From Xenoacremonium recifei (lineage: Eukaryota; Ascomycota; Sordariomycetes; Hypocreales; Nectriaceae): 64,000 nucleotides of DNA. Positions within the stretch are counted from its first letter, which is position 1. Each line of letters starts with the position of its first letter. The DNA is taken from assembly GCA_012184525.1 (NCBI GenBank), contig WOFQ01000054.1, positions 124,001-188,000 on the forward strand. Reading direction: 5' to 3'. A program made the translations under genes and the position numbers. Below are positions 11,931 through 23,075 of the stretch, piece after piece. The notes under the pieces were generated by a model. The model saw only the letters and a program-made list of their open reading frames with translations, searched no databases and was not told where the DNA came from.

Positions 11931-13245
11931 CTCGGGCATTGAATTGCCTCAGAAAAGTTTATCAGCATCAGCTGGAGATCTAGTACGAACTCCCTTGTAT
12001 CTGCCGTTAGAGAACATGTCTTTTTGGGCTATTTATTCCCGGCTCGAGAATGAAGAAACAACATTCAAAAACCATCACTGTGTCTAGAGCAACATTAGCA
12101 TGCATGCCCAAAATCCTTAGCAGAAAAGACTCCAAGTATTGAATTCTCGGTCACATAAGTTCGCATAATACTGAATTTGGACCAGTGAATTTGGACCAGT
12201 CCTTTCCAGTAGAAGTATTAGTCTGTACGGGATATCTTCAATGCTAGATCAGACATATCTGCTGTGGCAACAACAGGGCCCAGCCATACCATCACAAGCA
12301 GTATATTCTGATATGCTATATAAACTTTCTGCTTTGATAGAATTCAATTTCTAATCCCTCTCACATGCGGTGATCTATCTTGTTTTCATGCAGTTGAAGC
12401 TGTGCGACAAATGATCGTGCAAACTGAACATCGGCAGGCGAGTCTGCTCCTTCGTCTGGGATGAGCCCCGCGGGAATTCCCTAGGGAGAAGACGAAGCTC
12501 AAACCTCCCTCTGTATCAACCTTAGATCCTCGTCTAGACTTCAGCAGTCTTCTTCGGATCTTCCCCATAAGCCTCGCTACTCGCACATGCCTCAACTCGA
12601 AACTAACATACCGAATGTCGTCCCACAAAACGTACCACCCGGTCGGTTCTTCGCATATAGGCTCTAGGAACTGAATCCTCTCTTCGGTTGTCGATTGTCC
12701 GAATTGTGCATTATCGCAGACGACAAGAATGGCGCATCTTTACGATGGATTGCGACTGTATGCGACGAAAGAGTTTCAAATGGACCAATCGCTGACACAA
12801 TGATGTAGCTCTATCAAATTGACGGTTAGCCGAGCCGATCGGCTTTTTCAACAAGTTCGGGTCATTATTTTATGTATTACCTACCAGGGTTGTGATCGGG
12901 AGCTTGCTTCCTCAGAACGCGAAGGATTCAAGTTGCGTCCTTGCGCAGGGATGTGGAATTCCAAGCTGCAAGACTCCCCCATGGGGCTCCGCAATAGCCT
13001 ACGGTTCGGTCCAAAAACGGACTAAGCTGCCAGAATAATGTCTCTCCTATTGGATGAGAGGGTTGCCGTACCCGGCATCGGCACACAGCGAGTAATGCCG
13101 GGGTGCCTCAAGGGGTGTATGTCCAGTTATCCCACATCACCCTGTTTGCCGACGAAGATTTATCCATAATCCAGAAGGATATTCCTCTTTCCTCAATGAA
13201 ACCAGCTGAAGCACTGCCTCATCTCGATTTTTCAGGTGTAACGTC
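11931..13245. other. Intergenic 1.3 kb with an orphan open stretch
   Basis: On the minus strand a frame from about 12738 to 12386 stays open and reads protein-like (for example FGQSTTEERIQFLEPICEEP, then GWYVLWDDIR). No start or splice partners could be placed. A plus-strand TATATAAA-like sequence lies near 12315-12323 with no clear gene after it. The stretch may hold a gene remnant; otherwise I see nothing. Confidence 0.35.
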
Positions 13246-15210
13246 ATGTCTAAAGAAACTCCAATGAGCGATAGGGCTCCCGCTATGCCCGCCGAAGACA
13301 TCATCAAAAATGATACCGCACATCTGGAAAAGACGATCAGCGAAAGCAAAGGAGACTATGCCGTGGTGAAGCCCGAGTCCCTTCGTCATTTGAGTGACGA
13401 GGATATCAAGACTCTCGAAACGAAAATGGTCCGCAAGATGGACATGGTAATCATGCCGATTATGGGCATTCTTTACTTCTCAACTATGTTGATCGCTCTG
13501 CACTGGCGGCTACCAAGGTTTATGGCATAATGGATGACCTGAACATGAACACAAGCGACTTTGCAACTGCCATCTCAATTCTATTTGTTGGGTATCTCCC
13601 GTTCCAGATTCCTTCAAACCTGATCATGACAAAGATCACACGGCCTGGGCTTTATATTTGCGTCGCTGCTACTATCTGGGGTTCTGTTAGTGCTTGTACA
13701 GCAGCTGTTAAGACCTACAAATCTCTCCTCGCCGTTCGGGTTATCCTGGGTATCACGGAGGCCGTTTTCTTCCCGGGTGTTATCTATTTTCTTAGTGCCT
13801 GGTATACTAAGAATGAACTCGGAAAGCGTCTCGCGGCTCTTTTCATGTTTCAAATGATTGGAAGTGCCTTCGGTGGTCTAGTTGCAGCAGCATGCTTGAC
13901 TTTAGATGGCCGATACGGTTCGTATATGTATCTCTTTCCCGAATTATCACTAATGCTAAGGTATCTTTCAGGAATCGCCGGGTGGAGATGGCTCTTTATT
14001 GTGTACGTTGCAGTTGCTATTGCGCCAATCGCTGTCCGGTACTAACGAGTAAAGTGAGGGCACCGTAACCGTGGGAGTGGGAATAATAAGTTCCATGCTG
14101 ATGCCGGAGTACCCCCACAATGCCCGCCTTCTGAAACCCGTTGAGAGAGACTACGCCGTCTGGCGGCTCGAGATGGAGGCTGGGGACGGTGAAGCTCATG
14201 AGGATACCACAACCTGGGGAGGCTTCAAGCTGGCCATTCTTGATCCCAAGGTCTGGGTATTGGTCTGGGCAATGGGAATGGGCCAGGCCATGGGGAGCAT
14301 AGTGAACTTTTTTCCGTGAGTTATCATCCTATCATGAGTACCGTCTCTGCCTGAGTCCTACCCCTCGCATGGATTTCACCGTTACAAGTATCAAAATATC
14401 GGTAACCTCGCAGCTAATGGAATAAAGATCAATAGTAGAGACACTCGGATATGGAAAGATCCAGTCCTTACTTCTGACAGCTCCGCCATATCTGCTTGCT
14501 GCGCTGGTCTTTTATTGCATCTCCTACATTTCCGATGTAAGTAGCCTTTCCTTTTGCTTACAATCTCCCTATCTTCTCCCCAGTGCTAGCTCCTTGAGTC
14601 TTCCTACAAACCATCTAATCACCGAATTATAGCGCAAAAACACCATGTACCCAATTATCGCTGGTTCCCTTGTAGTCGCTTTCGTTGCCTACATTATTGC
14701 ACTATCGACGCTACTCACACCGCTACGATACTTCGCAATGATGCTCATGCCTTCTGCATGCTGTGAGTCTCCTCTCCTCTCCTCTCCTCTCCTCTCCTCT
14801 CGAGCCTGACTAACAGCCCGTAAGCCGGCCCGCAGATCATGTTGTATAAGACGCTCAACGTCCACATGGCCCGACCTTACCCCAAAAGAGCTGCTGGTGT
14901 TGCGATGATGAACTCCATCGGTGGTCTTTCAAACGTCTGGACATCTTACTTGTATTACTCGGCTCCTCATTATTACGCAGCATTTGGAACGCGTAAGTAT
15001 CCAAAGAGCAAGCGAAGATGCATGGTACTAAATTCGCCGTTAGTGTTAGGATGTGCAGTGTCCTTCCTCGTGACAATGACAGGATATCTCTTTCACGTGA
15101 GAAGGATCAACAGGCTTCTGGGCGGCACACAAGAGGATCAACGCAAGGCTTTAAAAAGTGGTGTAACCCAGCAGCAGATTGATCTGAACTGGCGTTACAT
15201 CGGATACTGA
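13246..15210 (+). pseudogene. Dal5/ACS-type MFS transporter with a one-base frameshift in TM1
   Basis: Exons 13246-13917, 13972-14002, 14055-14315, 14428-14536, 14633-14762, 14825-14992 and 15044-15210 would encode a transporter of about 520 residues of the anion:cation symporter (allantoate permease-like) MFS family. Family-typical text is seen: VDRSALAATKVYGIMDDLN, FQIPSNLIMTK, IAGWRWLFIV, RPYPKRAAGVAMMNSIGG. The first frame (MSKETPMSD to MPIMGILYF) breaks near 13477-13484. The expected ...LYFLNYVDR is only reached by changing frame by one base, and the original frame stops at 13528-13530. All later splice sites and frames look intact. It is either a recent null allele or a sequencing/assembly error. 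A TACTAAC branch site is visible at 14039-14045. Confidence 0.8.
14768..14801. repeat. CTCCT-type pyrimidine microsatellite in an intron
   Basis: About six copies of a CCTCT pentamer lie in the intron between 14763 and 14824 of the transporter gene. It ends just before a GACTAAC branch-like site. Confidence 0.7.
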
Positions 15211-16334
15211 ATGGTGTGATCTTGGCCTGTCAACGTGCATGGAGATATACTCCAGGGAATGAAGGGAAGCTTCGTGCCACTTTCCGTAGAGGATTAGAAC
15301 CGGCATCGTGCAAGACACCCGGAATGGAAGAAACGAGCATGTCATGGTTCCTTCATTCCATTTCTCTCAATCCGCACGTTAAACATCAAATATGGAAAGA
15401 ACGTATTTTCCAGTGCTTCCTTCCTTCGACTTTATCTAAGCCCCAGGGTACCATTGCAATGTTGTAGTTGAGGAGCTCAGACAAGAAGAAGAAACCAAGA
15501 TTGACCGAGTTACGATTAGCCAGCACCCTCTTCGTACTTTTGGGTTAGGGTTAAGGAGGTCAGGGTGAGGATAGGAATTCAGATTCAAATTAGGGATTTG
15601 GGTTATAATAAGGATTTATGTAGAATATAATGGAAGAAAGAAAATATTAAAAATAGGAATTAACTAAAATATATTATAATATTTCTTGTTTCTTATCTAA
15701 GCTTGGGGTGCTGGCCAGTGAGATGGGGGTGCTTGTCAGTCGGACCCTTCAATTATGAACGACGTTGCTTCAATCCAAGCCGCTTGCCATCACTGTATGT
15801 GATTCGGTTTTCTTCGATACTGGTTGTCGGGGGAAAAAAGGTTCAGGGTTTAAACTTGAATTCCGTCGCTATAATAAAGCAAGGGTTGGATTTGGCTTAA
15901 TCTCCGATGACCAAGAACTGAGTTTCAGGGATTCATGGAGTCTCCGTTTTCTTGTCTTCGGAGCTAGGGTTTCGGTTTCAATTCCGTACAAAGTTACTGT
16001 TCTCATTGGTGTGAATCAACCGAAGCTCACCCACTCCATATTGCCAAGCGGGCTTCGGGTTTCAATACATAACTCCGTCGTAAGCAGCTAATGCCATGAT
16101 TCTTCCATATGCACTACGCCTTCGACGGAAACCTGGAGTCGTGGAGTTAGACGGATATATCTGAGGCGGGAATCTAGATAAATTTAAGTCCGGGGCTGAT
16201 GCAGCCTCAGCTATTCGAATCAACATGTCTTCGACACCATATAAAAGCCGTCTGTAAGTTTGTACCCGGGCATTTCAAATCAACTGAATCGCCAAGTCCA
16301 TTCGACAACTTGAGAACTACACACAAACACAATC
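15211..16334. other. Intergenic region with AT-rich, TTAGGG-like degenerate stretch
   Basis: No gene is supported. From about 15541 to 15620 the DNA contains GGGTTAGGGTTAAGG and related G-rich/AT-rich words, followed by AT-rich DNA to 15700. The right end is the promoter of the epimerase-like gene, with TATAAAAG at 16240-16247. Confidence 0.5.
16240..16247 (+). promoter_or_regulatory. TATA box of the 16335 gene
   Basis: TATAAAAG about 90 bp upstream of ATG 16335, a position typical for a fungal TATA element. Confidence 0.55.
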
Positions 16335-17270
16335 ATGCCTCGTCTTTTCATGACCGGTGCAAGCGGGTTTGTCGGCTCAGTTATCACTGAGAAGGCAGTT
16401 GCGCAAGGCTATACTGTCCATGGGCTATCTCGATCCGAGGCCAATGATGAGAAGTTGAGGGCTCTCGGCGCTGTTCCCGTGCGTGGAGATCTCACCTCCC
16501 TAGATGTCCTTCGCAAAGAGTGCACAGAGGCCGATCAGGTTATCCACCTGGCCACAGCCTACGTCTTCCCGTCGCCAACCTATGAAACAGCGTGGCCTAC
16601 CGATAAAGCAGCTCTCGAAGTTATGGCCGAAGCTCTTGAAGGTACTGGCAAGCCACTCGTTTCAACCAGCGGGACCTTGATCTATCTGCCCGATCCTTCT
16701 GGAGGCGAGACCAACGAAGACTCTCCTCAGGAGCCGAAGCCGCTGAACTCGAGAGGCAAGGCGGAAACATTTGCTCTGTCTTTCAGTGAGAAGAACGTCC
16801 GCGCCACTTCGGTTAGACTCGCGCCATATGTTTATGGGCGTGGAGGGAGCGGCATCGCCCGATTCATGAATATGGGTGCTAAGACCGGGTTCGTGACTAC
16901 TATTGATGGAGGAAAGAACCACACGACTGTTGTTCACGTGGACGATGCCGCAAGCCTTTACCTCCTTGTGGCACAGAAGGGCAAGGCGGGAGAGGTCTAT
17001 AACGCCAGTGGTTCGACCGACTTGACGGCAGCCGAGATTTACGGGGCCATCGCTGAGGAGATCTCGGTGCCCGTAAAGGACTTCCCAGCCGACGTTGCAA
17101 AGGCTCAGTTTGGCGAAATGGTTACTTTCTTTCTCAAAGCCGAGAATCGGGCCTCCAGTGCGAAAGCGAGAAGTCAGTTGGGGTGGCAGCCTGAAGGCAT
17201 GTCTCTTCTCGATGAGATCCGAAAGGGATCGTACCAGGAAATGGCGAAGGCTTTGCGAAAGTCGGATTAA
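16335..17270 (+). CDS. NAD(P)-binding epimerase/dehydratase-like reductase (extended/atypical SDR)
   Basis: A single uninterrupted frame of 311 residues. The N-terminal Rossmann loop TGASGFVG is at residues 7-14. VIHLATAYV follows, then a region with Ser/Thr (STSGTLIYLP), then the C-terminal QLGWQPEGMSLLDEI typical of epimerase-type sugar/flavonoid reductase-like folds. The usual Tyr-x3-Lys is replaced here by a region reading NSRGKAETFALSF, so it belongs to an atypical SDR subgroup. Substrate unknown. It stands alone between the transporter and a HET gene. Confidence 0.88.
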   Translation: MPRLFMTGASGFVGSVITEKAVAQGYTVHGLSRSEANDEKLRALGAVPVRGDLTSLDVLRKECTEADQVIHLATAYVFPSPTYETAWPTDKAALEVMAEALEGTGKPLVSTSGTLIYLPDPSGGETNEDSPQEPKPLNSRGKAETFALSFSEKNVRATSVRLAPYVYGRGGSGIARFMNMGAKTGFVTTIDGGKNHTTVVHVDDAASLYLLVAQKGKAGEVYNASGSTDLTAAEIYGAIAEEISVPVKDFPADVAKAQFGEMVTFFLKAENRASSAKARSQLGWQPEGMSLLDEIRKGSYQEMAKALRKSD

Positions 17271-17495
17271 GGGTTCGCGTGATAGGTCGTGTCGTTAGCT
17301 AGGAGGTCGTCTGGGTTTGGGTGTGTAGTTGAAGGGAAGAATGTATATGAACGCGATTGCAGGAGCTTTTGTCCTACTTTCATACAGAAACCAGTTCTTT
17401 TGCTGCCCTAAATATTCGCGCGGTATCCATGTTCCATTTTCCAGGATCGGTCTAGATTCTCAGCGCCAAGCTTCAGCTCCGCTCCGGGATATCTG

Positions 17496-19796
17496 ATGAT
17501 CGGAAGAGGCGGAGACGCGTCATTGCGATCCTGCGATACGCCATCTCAACAGAAAGCAGCACCGCCGCCGACGCTGAGTTTCCCAGAGCGCGTTCGTTCA
17601 CAAAAAATGGGTATTTTTGGCCCTCCTAGGGCCCCTCACTACCAATATGACTCCCTCTCGGCCCACGATGGAGCTTTCAGACTCGTAAAGCTACTCCCAC
17701 CCATTCACAGTCTTTGGGGAGATACAGTACGCGTCGAAATAACCACGGTGGGCTGGAGCAATGAGTGTGCGTATGACACCCTATCATATGCTTGGGACAT
17801 CTCGGCCATAGAGTCCCCAAGGCGCCGAGTGCTTGTCGAGACGTCTCATGGCCGCTTCGAACTGCCAGTACACAGACCTCTGGAGGTGGCGCTTTTGCAC
17901 ATAAAGCCGAACCGGCCCATCTTTGTGGACCAACTCTGCATAAATCAAAAAGATAAAGATGAGCAAGCTTCACAGGTCCAGTTGATGCACGATATCTATG
18001 CAAACTGCGAGGAAGTCTTGGTCTGGCTTGGCCTTGGATCGCGAGGCTCGGACGCTTACTTCGACTTCGTTGAATCAATCAGTCATGAGGGCGTTTTGTC
18101 TCGTCTCATGGGTCCTCACAAGGCACATGTTGGAGAGGTGTTCAGCGGGGTTATGGATCCAAGTATTCCAGTCCAGGAGGCTCTTCAAGAGGACCGGGAT
18201 CTAATGTTGAAGCTCCTGAATACTCGCTCGAAATTTCCCATCGACGGAATGATAGACGTCCTACGGAGAACTTGGTTCTCGCGGCTGTGGGTTGTGCAGG
18301 AAGTCTCTCTTGCACCACTTGTCAAATTCGTATGTGGAAACAAAACTCTCTGTTTCAATTGCTTCCGCGGTGGTTCCCTCTACTACACATTTTATAACAC
18401 GTATTGGGTACATACTGTGCAACACAGCGTCTCTAAGGAGGAGTTGTTCAAGCGAAACAGTATCTTCGACTTGAACGAAAGCATCATTCGGATATTTCAA
18501 GAGCGAAAACGACTTCACGAGGAGCGCCAAAGACACTCCCTATATGACCTTGTACTCAAATACAATGTCAACGGCCGGAAGCCTAAAGTCAAAGCTACCC
18601 TACCGGACGATCGTCTCTTTGCTGTCATGGGACTTGCCAGCCCTGACACTATCACTGGGTTTCGAATTAGGTACAGCGAGACGCAGGATGTTTTCACTGA
18701 GATGGCCGCTTCTCATGCGGCTAAAAATCTAGATGTCCTGTTATTCTCACAATACCCCAAGCTTTTGGATGGTTTACCTTCGTGGGTTCCTGACTGGTCC
18801 ATGGATCTGGAAATTCCTCATGGCTACCGCGACCTGAGAGGTGCCATCTATAATGCGGGCGGTCCAATTCAAAAGGAGCCTTCTGTCGACTTATCCGCAC
18901 GTGAAATCGTCCTTCACGGTGTAGCCGTGGACGAGATCGACCGTGTTGGTGAACAGAGTATGAGTCTTGCCCTCGCGGACAAGAAAGAAGAAAGCATTGA
19001 CTACAGATCTGTCAAACGCTTTTTTGACGAGATTGCCGAGCTTGTTGCCCTTTCCCGTCAACGAGGGGATCCAATGGCGGTCGTCAGACTCTCGGATTTC
19101 GGGCTCACAAACGAGCTTCTTACACCTTCAAAGGCGGAGAAAATGGTGAAGATGAAGAATTACGCGTTCAAGTTAGGAGAGCTCTTGATTCGTTCCGACC
19201 AATTCGTGGAATCTTACCACATCAGTCGAATTCTCAGCACTCTGGAAACTCTGCCTTCGTATTGGGTACCAGCCGGTGAATTCCAGACTCTCAACTCCTG
19301 GGCTCTCAACCCAGTGTTGGCATTCTCCGCCTCCGTCAAAGGGTGTTCTATGCTGCTCCTAGACCTTGTGGCAATGAGCTTCTTCTCCAGTTTAGTCATC
19401 GTCACTACAAAAGCGCGCGAGCTCTGGCAACAGTCCCGATGGTCGGGGGTTAATTTTCGAACGAGCGGCAAATTAGCCCTTGAAAAAGTTGGAATGGATT
19501 CAACCCTCCTTGGAGATGATGAAATGGCTCTTTACTGGGACAACTTGGTGAGAAACCAGGGACAGCGGCTGTATCTTACTAGGAACGGGTACATTGGCAC
19601 TGGACCAGACACGATGCAACAGGGAGATGTCGTGACTATATTATTTGGGAGTACTGTTCCTCATATATTGAGACCAGCTACGGTGGGGAAAAGGATGTTG
19701 TGGGAGTACGTCGGAGAAGCGTATGCGGATGGACTAATGCATGGAGAGGCTCTGGCAGGGGATGACTTCTTGGATACTGCTTTCACACTTATCTGA
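17496..19796 (+). CDS. HET-domain (heterokaryon incompatibility-type) protein
   Basis: One intronless frame of 766 residues from ATG 17496. ATG 17607 (codon 38) has a better context (A at -3, G at +4) and may be the true start. The HET domain is recognised by YDTLSYAWD, then IFVDQLCINQKDKDEQASQV and IYANCEEVLVWLG, the classic order of motifs. WFSRLWVVQEVSLA and LPDDRLFAVMGLA follow, as in many such proteins. Families of this type control non-self recognition and regulated cell death after hyphal fusion; most paralogues are uncharacterised. No extra NACHT or repeat domain is visible in the C-terminal half. Confidence 0.92.
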   Translation: MIGRGGDASLRSCDTPSQQKAAPPPTLSFPERVRSQKMGIFGPPRAPHYQYDSLSAHDGAFRLVKLLPPIHSLWGDTVRVEITTVGWSNECAYDTLSYAWDISAIESPRRRVLVETSHGRFELPVHRPLEVALLHIKPNRPIFVDQLCINQKDKDEQASQVQLMHDIYANCEEVLVWLGLGSRGSDAYFDFVESISHEGVLSRLMGPHKAHVGEVFSGVMDPSIPVQEALQEDRDLMLKLLNTRSKFPIDGMIDVLRRTWFSRLWVVQEVSLAPLVKFVCGNKTLCFNCFRGGSLYYTFYNTYWVHTVQHSVSKEELFKRNSIFDLNESIIRIFQERKRLHEERQRHSLYDLVLKYNVNGRKPKVKATLPDDRLFAVMGLASPDTITGFRIRYSETQDVFTEMAASHAAKNLDVLLFSQYPKLLDGLPSWVPDWSMDLEIPHGYRDLRGAIYNAGGPIQKEPSVDLSAREIVLHGVAVDEIDRVGEQSMSLALADKKEESIDYRSVKRFFDEIAELVALSRQRGDPMAVVRLSDFGLTNELLTPSKAEKMVKMKNYAFKLGELLIRSDQFVESYHISRILSTLETLPSYWVPAGEFQTLNSWALNPVLAFSASVKGCSMLLLDLVAMSFFSSLVIVTTKARELWQQSRWSGVNFRTSGKLALEKVGMDSTLLGDDEMALYWDNLVRNQGQRLYLTRNGYIGTGPDTMQQGDVVTILFGSTVPHILRPATVGKRMLWEYVGEAYADGLMHGEALAGDDFLDTAFTLI

Positions 19797-20340
19797 CTTA
19801 GGAAATAGTTATTCTTAAAGGGAAGCTCAATGAAGGTTCAATTCCGCAGATACGTATCACGATACATTCTTTTCATTGTGAATTTGTAAGGAGAAGTGAA
19901 TGGGTCTGAGTCGGGTGTACAGACCATCCACCAGCCGCGCTGACGAGGCTAGGTAGACCACTCCTCCCATTTTACCTGAGAACTAGGTTAAGAAGGGGAA
20001 AATATGCAGGAAGTCTTGATCTTTTTTCAACCCTCAGAGGAGCTCAGAACTAGTCTCCTTTAGCTATGAGCCCGAAGGATGGTAAGTACTGAATGCTTCG
20101 ACGTTCGAGGCGCGGCGATAGTCGGACAAATTGCCATAAAGCCGGCCCCGTTTGCTCTTGTACTTCTCGGCAGCCGGATATGATCGGACCTCCGGCGACA
20201 GCCATTCTTGCTTCCCCTCCAATCGAGAAGACAGAATCATCTTTTCCTGATCACCGTCGGTTTTCCGCGTGGAGGGCGACACTACCAGATATTAAGGATT
20301 ATTTTTCTTTTTTTTTTGTTAGATCCAGTGGCAACTCAAG
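19797..20340. other. Intergenic, promoter of the Zn2Cys6 regulator
   Basis: No gene seen. A pyrimidine-rich tract (long T run near 20303-20320) lies just before ATG 20341, common in fungal 5' regions. Confidence 0.5.
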
Positions 20341-22900
20341 ATGGTGCTAGGTCCTGATGCTTCCGACTCCGAGCAACCCATCACTCCGACATCCAACACC
20401 AGCAAGGGTCAGAGACGAGGCCGTCGCAAGCGATTACGTCTGAGCTGCTTAGAGTGCAGAAGGAAAAAGGTATCTTCCTTGATCTCCTCTTGTGTATCTG
20501 TTCGATTGGCGGCTCTGACGACGATTCATAGTTATCTTGCGATCGCAATTTACCCTGCCGACGATGTGTACGGACCGGGAGATCTGATGAATGCTCGTTC
20601 GATACGATAACGGGCAGACCTCCTATTCAGGAATTATCGGCCCAAACAAGCACCGAAACCCAGATTAGGGATCTTCAGATCGAAGTTGCACGGCTCAAAG
20701 AACTGCTTGCCAAAGTCACTCGAGAAAACGAGAACGGAGGTTGCCAAACCGACATCACTCATACACAAGGTGATTTCGAGCCGAATCAGATAGTCACTGC
20801 ACGAGGAAGAGCCCCAGATACGTTAAAGACTTCTCAGGCCAGCAGATACTTAGTATACCCGACGTATTATAACCCGTGGGATGACGAAAACTCGATAAAA
20901 CCTAGCAGAGAGGAACTCCTAGATCCGCGAGAAAGGTCTTCTCAAGGATATTATAGTCGCCATTCCCTATTTCGCTTCTTTGCAGAGGTAAGGCATTTCA
21001 TAACACACTAGTAGAATACTAATAAAATGGTCCAGCTTGGTGACCTTTTTACCTTCATCAAAGAGACATCCGACGAATGGTTCAAGCCGAATGGTGTCCA
21101 TCTTGTCAAGCATTCGATTCCGAAGCCCTTCAAGGATGCAAATAACCCACTTCACAAGGATGATTGCTTAGAAAACTTGCTTCCGTCAAGGGAAGATACT
21201 GACGCGCTCGTATCATTCTACCTTAACCACCTAGAACAACTCCATCGAGTACTCCACGTACCAACATTCAGGACAGAATACGCCAATTTCTGGTCCCCAG
21301 AAGCGGAATGCCATCCAGCCATGACTCCACTCGTCCTGGTAATGATCTCAATTTCAGCCTGTACCTTTTCTGGATCCAACGATCCCGCGGCTATCTCAAC
21401 TAGGTGTCAAATGATGCCTAGCTTGTGGATCTCGGCTTGCGAGATGTGGCTGGCCCAACAAGGCACCAAACATCGCAAAATCGTGCATTATCAAATATCC
21501 TGTCTCCTTTATCTTGCGAAACGGAGAAACTTAATGGGAAAGAAAGGGTACTGGAAAGACACCGCGTCACTGTTGCAGAACGCAATTATCGATGGCTTAC
21601 ACAACGACTCCTCCCCCAATTTCAGAACCCCTTATATGCAGGAAATGAAACGACGGCTATGGATGACTATACGAGAGCTAGACCTCCAGAACTGCTACGA
21701 ACATGGCCTTCCCACCCTTCTTCACTCTATCAGCTCCAGTACTGCACCGCCAGCAAACCTCAGTGACGAGGACTTTGACGAAACTTCGCAGACTATCCCT
21801 GAGCCAAAGCCTCTGGAGACATACACGAACACGTCTTATCAGCTATATAGCTCTCGAAGCTGGGATTTGCGACTGGAAATCTCGCAGCGCCTTTTCAGCA
21901 CTAGAATGGCCACATCTATCAACTACAACGACGTATTGAAATATACTCATAAACTTACCCAGGCCATGGATGCGCTTCCATGTTGGCCTACTATCAAGGG
22001 GATAGGTACGGGGCTGGAGAAAGAGTCCATTCTCGCATACGTTTTCCTCCAATCTCAGCTGCAAGAATGCATTTTGGTCCTGCATCGGCCATACACGCAA
22101 CTTCAGGGTAGCAAGTTTAGGATGTCGGAGACCGTGTGCTATCAAACATCCCGGGATGTTCTGCAATTGAACCTGAAACTCCAAAGCCTTGGGCTCTCGA
22201 GTCTGACGATGCTGAGACCAACCCTCTTCTTAGCATCATTGAGTTTGGTCCGAATTGGCTTGATGCAGGATACAGGTTCGTGTTTTTCCTTTCTTCATTC
22301 AAGAAGCTTTTCACGGCACCATATGACTGACTATGTGAAGGCCTACTCAACGACACTTTAATCAACTCGAAGGCCTCAATCGACCTTCTAGAGCAATCTG
22401 TTACCGTGTTCGAAGATGAATACGTCTGCAGCTGTTCGGGCGAGCCTTGGTGTTTCATGACGATGTGTGCAGCGATAAAGCTATGGAAGATACATCTCGG
22501 CATAGAGACTCGTGACAGGGCCAAGGCATCGTGTGGACAGAGGTTTCTTGAGCTTCGCGATAAACGAATGGGACATGATTCGCGTTCTGCGAAGCAAATT
22601 GCTACAATCGCACAACTGGATTCGGGGCTCGACAACCAGGTATGAGATTTACGAAGTTCTTGGCAATTGCTTCTTTGTGGAGTACAAACAAACAGCTGAC
22701 ACGAGGTAACAGGACGTTGGCGCAATCTCGACAGCGGACTTATTGGACAACAACTACGCAGAGGTCAGTAAGACCACTCGGTATCAATCGGTGTCTAATC
22801 ATTTTATCAGCCTGTGCCGCATTCTTTTGACTTCAGTATGGATTTTGAGGGCATTTGGAATTCATGGGATCCTTCGTGGCTGGAATCGCCTGTCGAGTGA
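20341..22900 (+). CDS. Zn2Cys6 fungal transcription factor
   Basis: Six exons (20341-20469, 20532-20987, 21036-22275, 22341-22639, 22713-22763, 22811-22900) give 754 residues. The first intron falls inside the zinc cluster. Splicing restores C-x2-C-x6-C-x5-C-x2-C-x6-C (SCLECRRKKLSC, then PCRRCVRTGRSDEC). A coiled-coil-like dimerisation segment (IRDLQIEVARLKELLAKV) follows. The long middle region has the fungal_trans layout (LVSFYLNHLEQLHRVLHVPTF). The C-terminus is Trp/Asp-rich and may activate transcription. The 2OG oxygenase gene starts only 175 bp downstream on the same strand and is a natural candidate target; this is inference. Confidence 0.93.
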
Positions 22901-23075
22901 CATCCGTCCGCTCTAGAAAGTGTCTGCTTGAAATCGGAGATGTGGCGCAAGAAAGCCCGGAATGGCGCGAGGCTACAAGTTGTCAGCAGTGCCCTATTCG
23001 CCCCAATGACTCCCCAGCGATCTCCATAACTCAACCAACAACAAGACACTGTCGACTCCATATACAGGAACCACA

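Noticed and set aside
13447..13517. GT-AG intron that would bypass the transporter frameshift
   Set aside because: It would delete conserved TM1 coding sequence that is recognisable on both sides of the shift.
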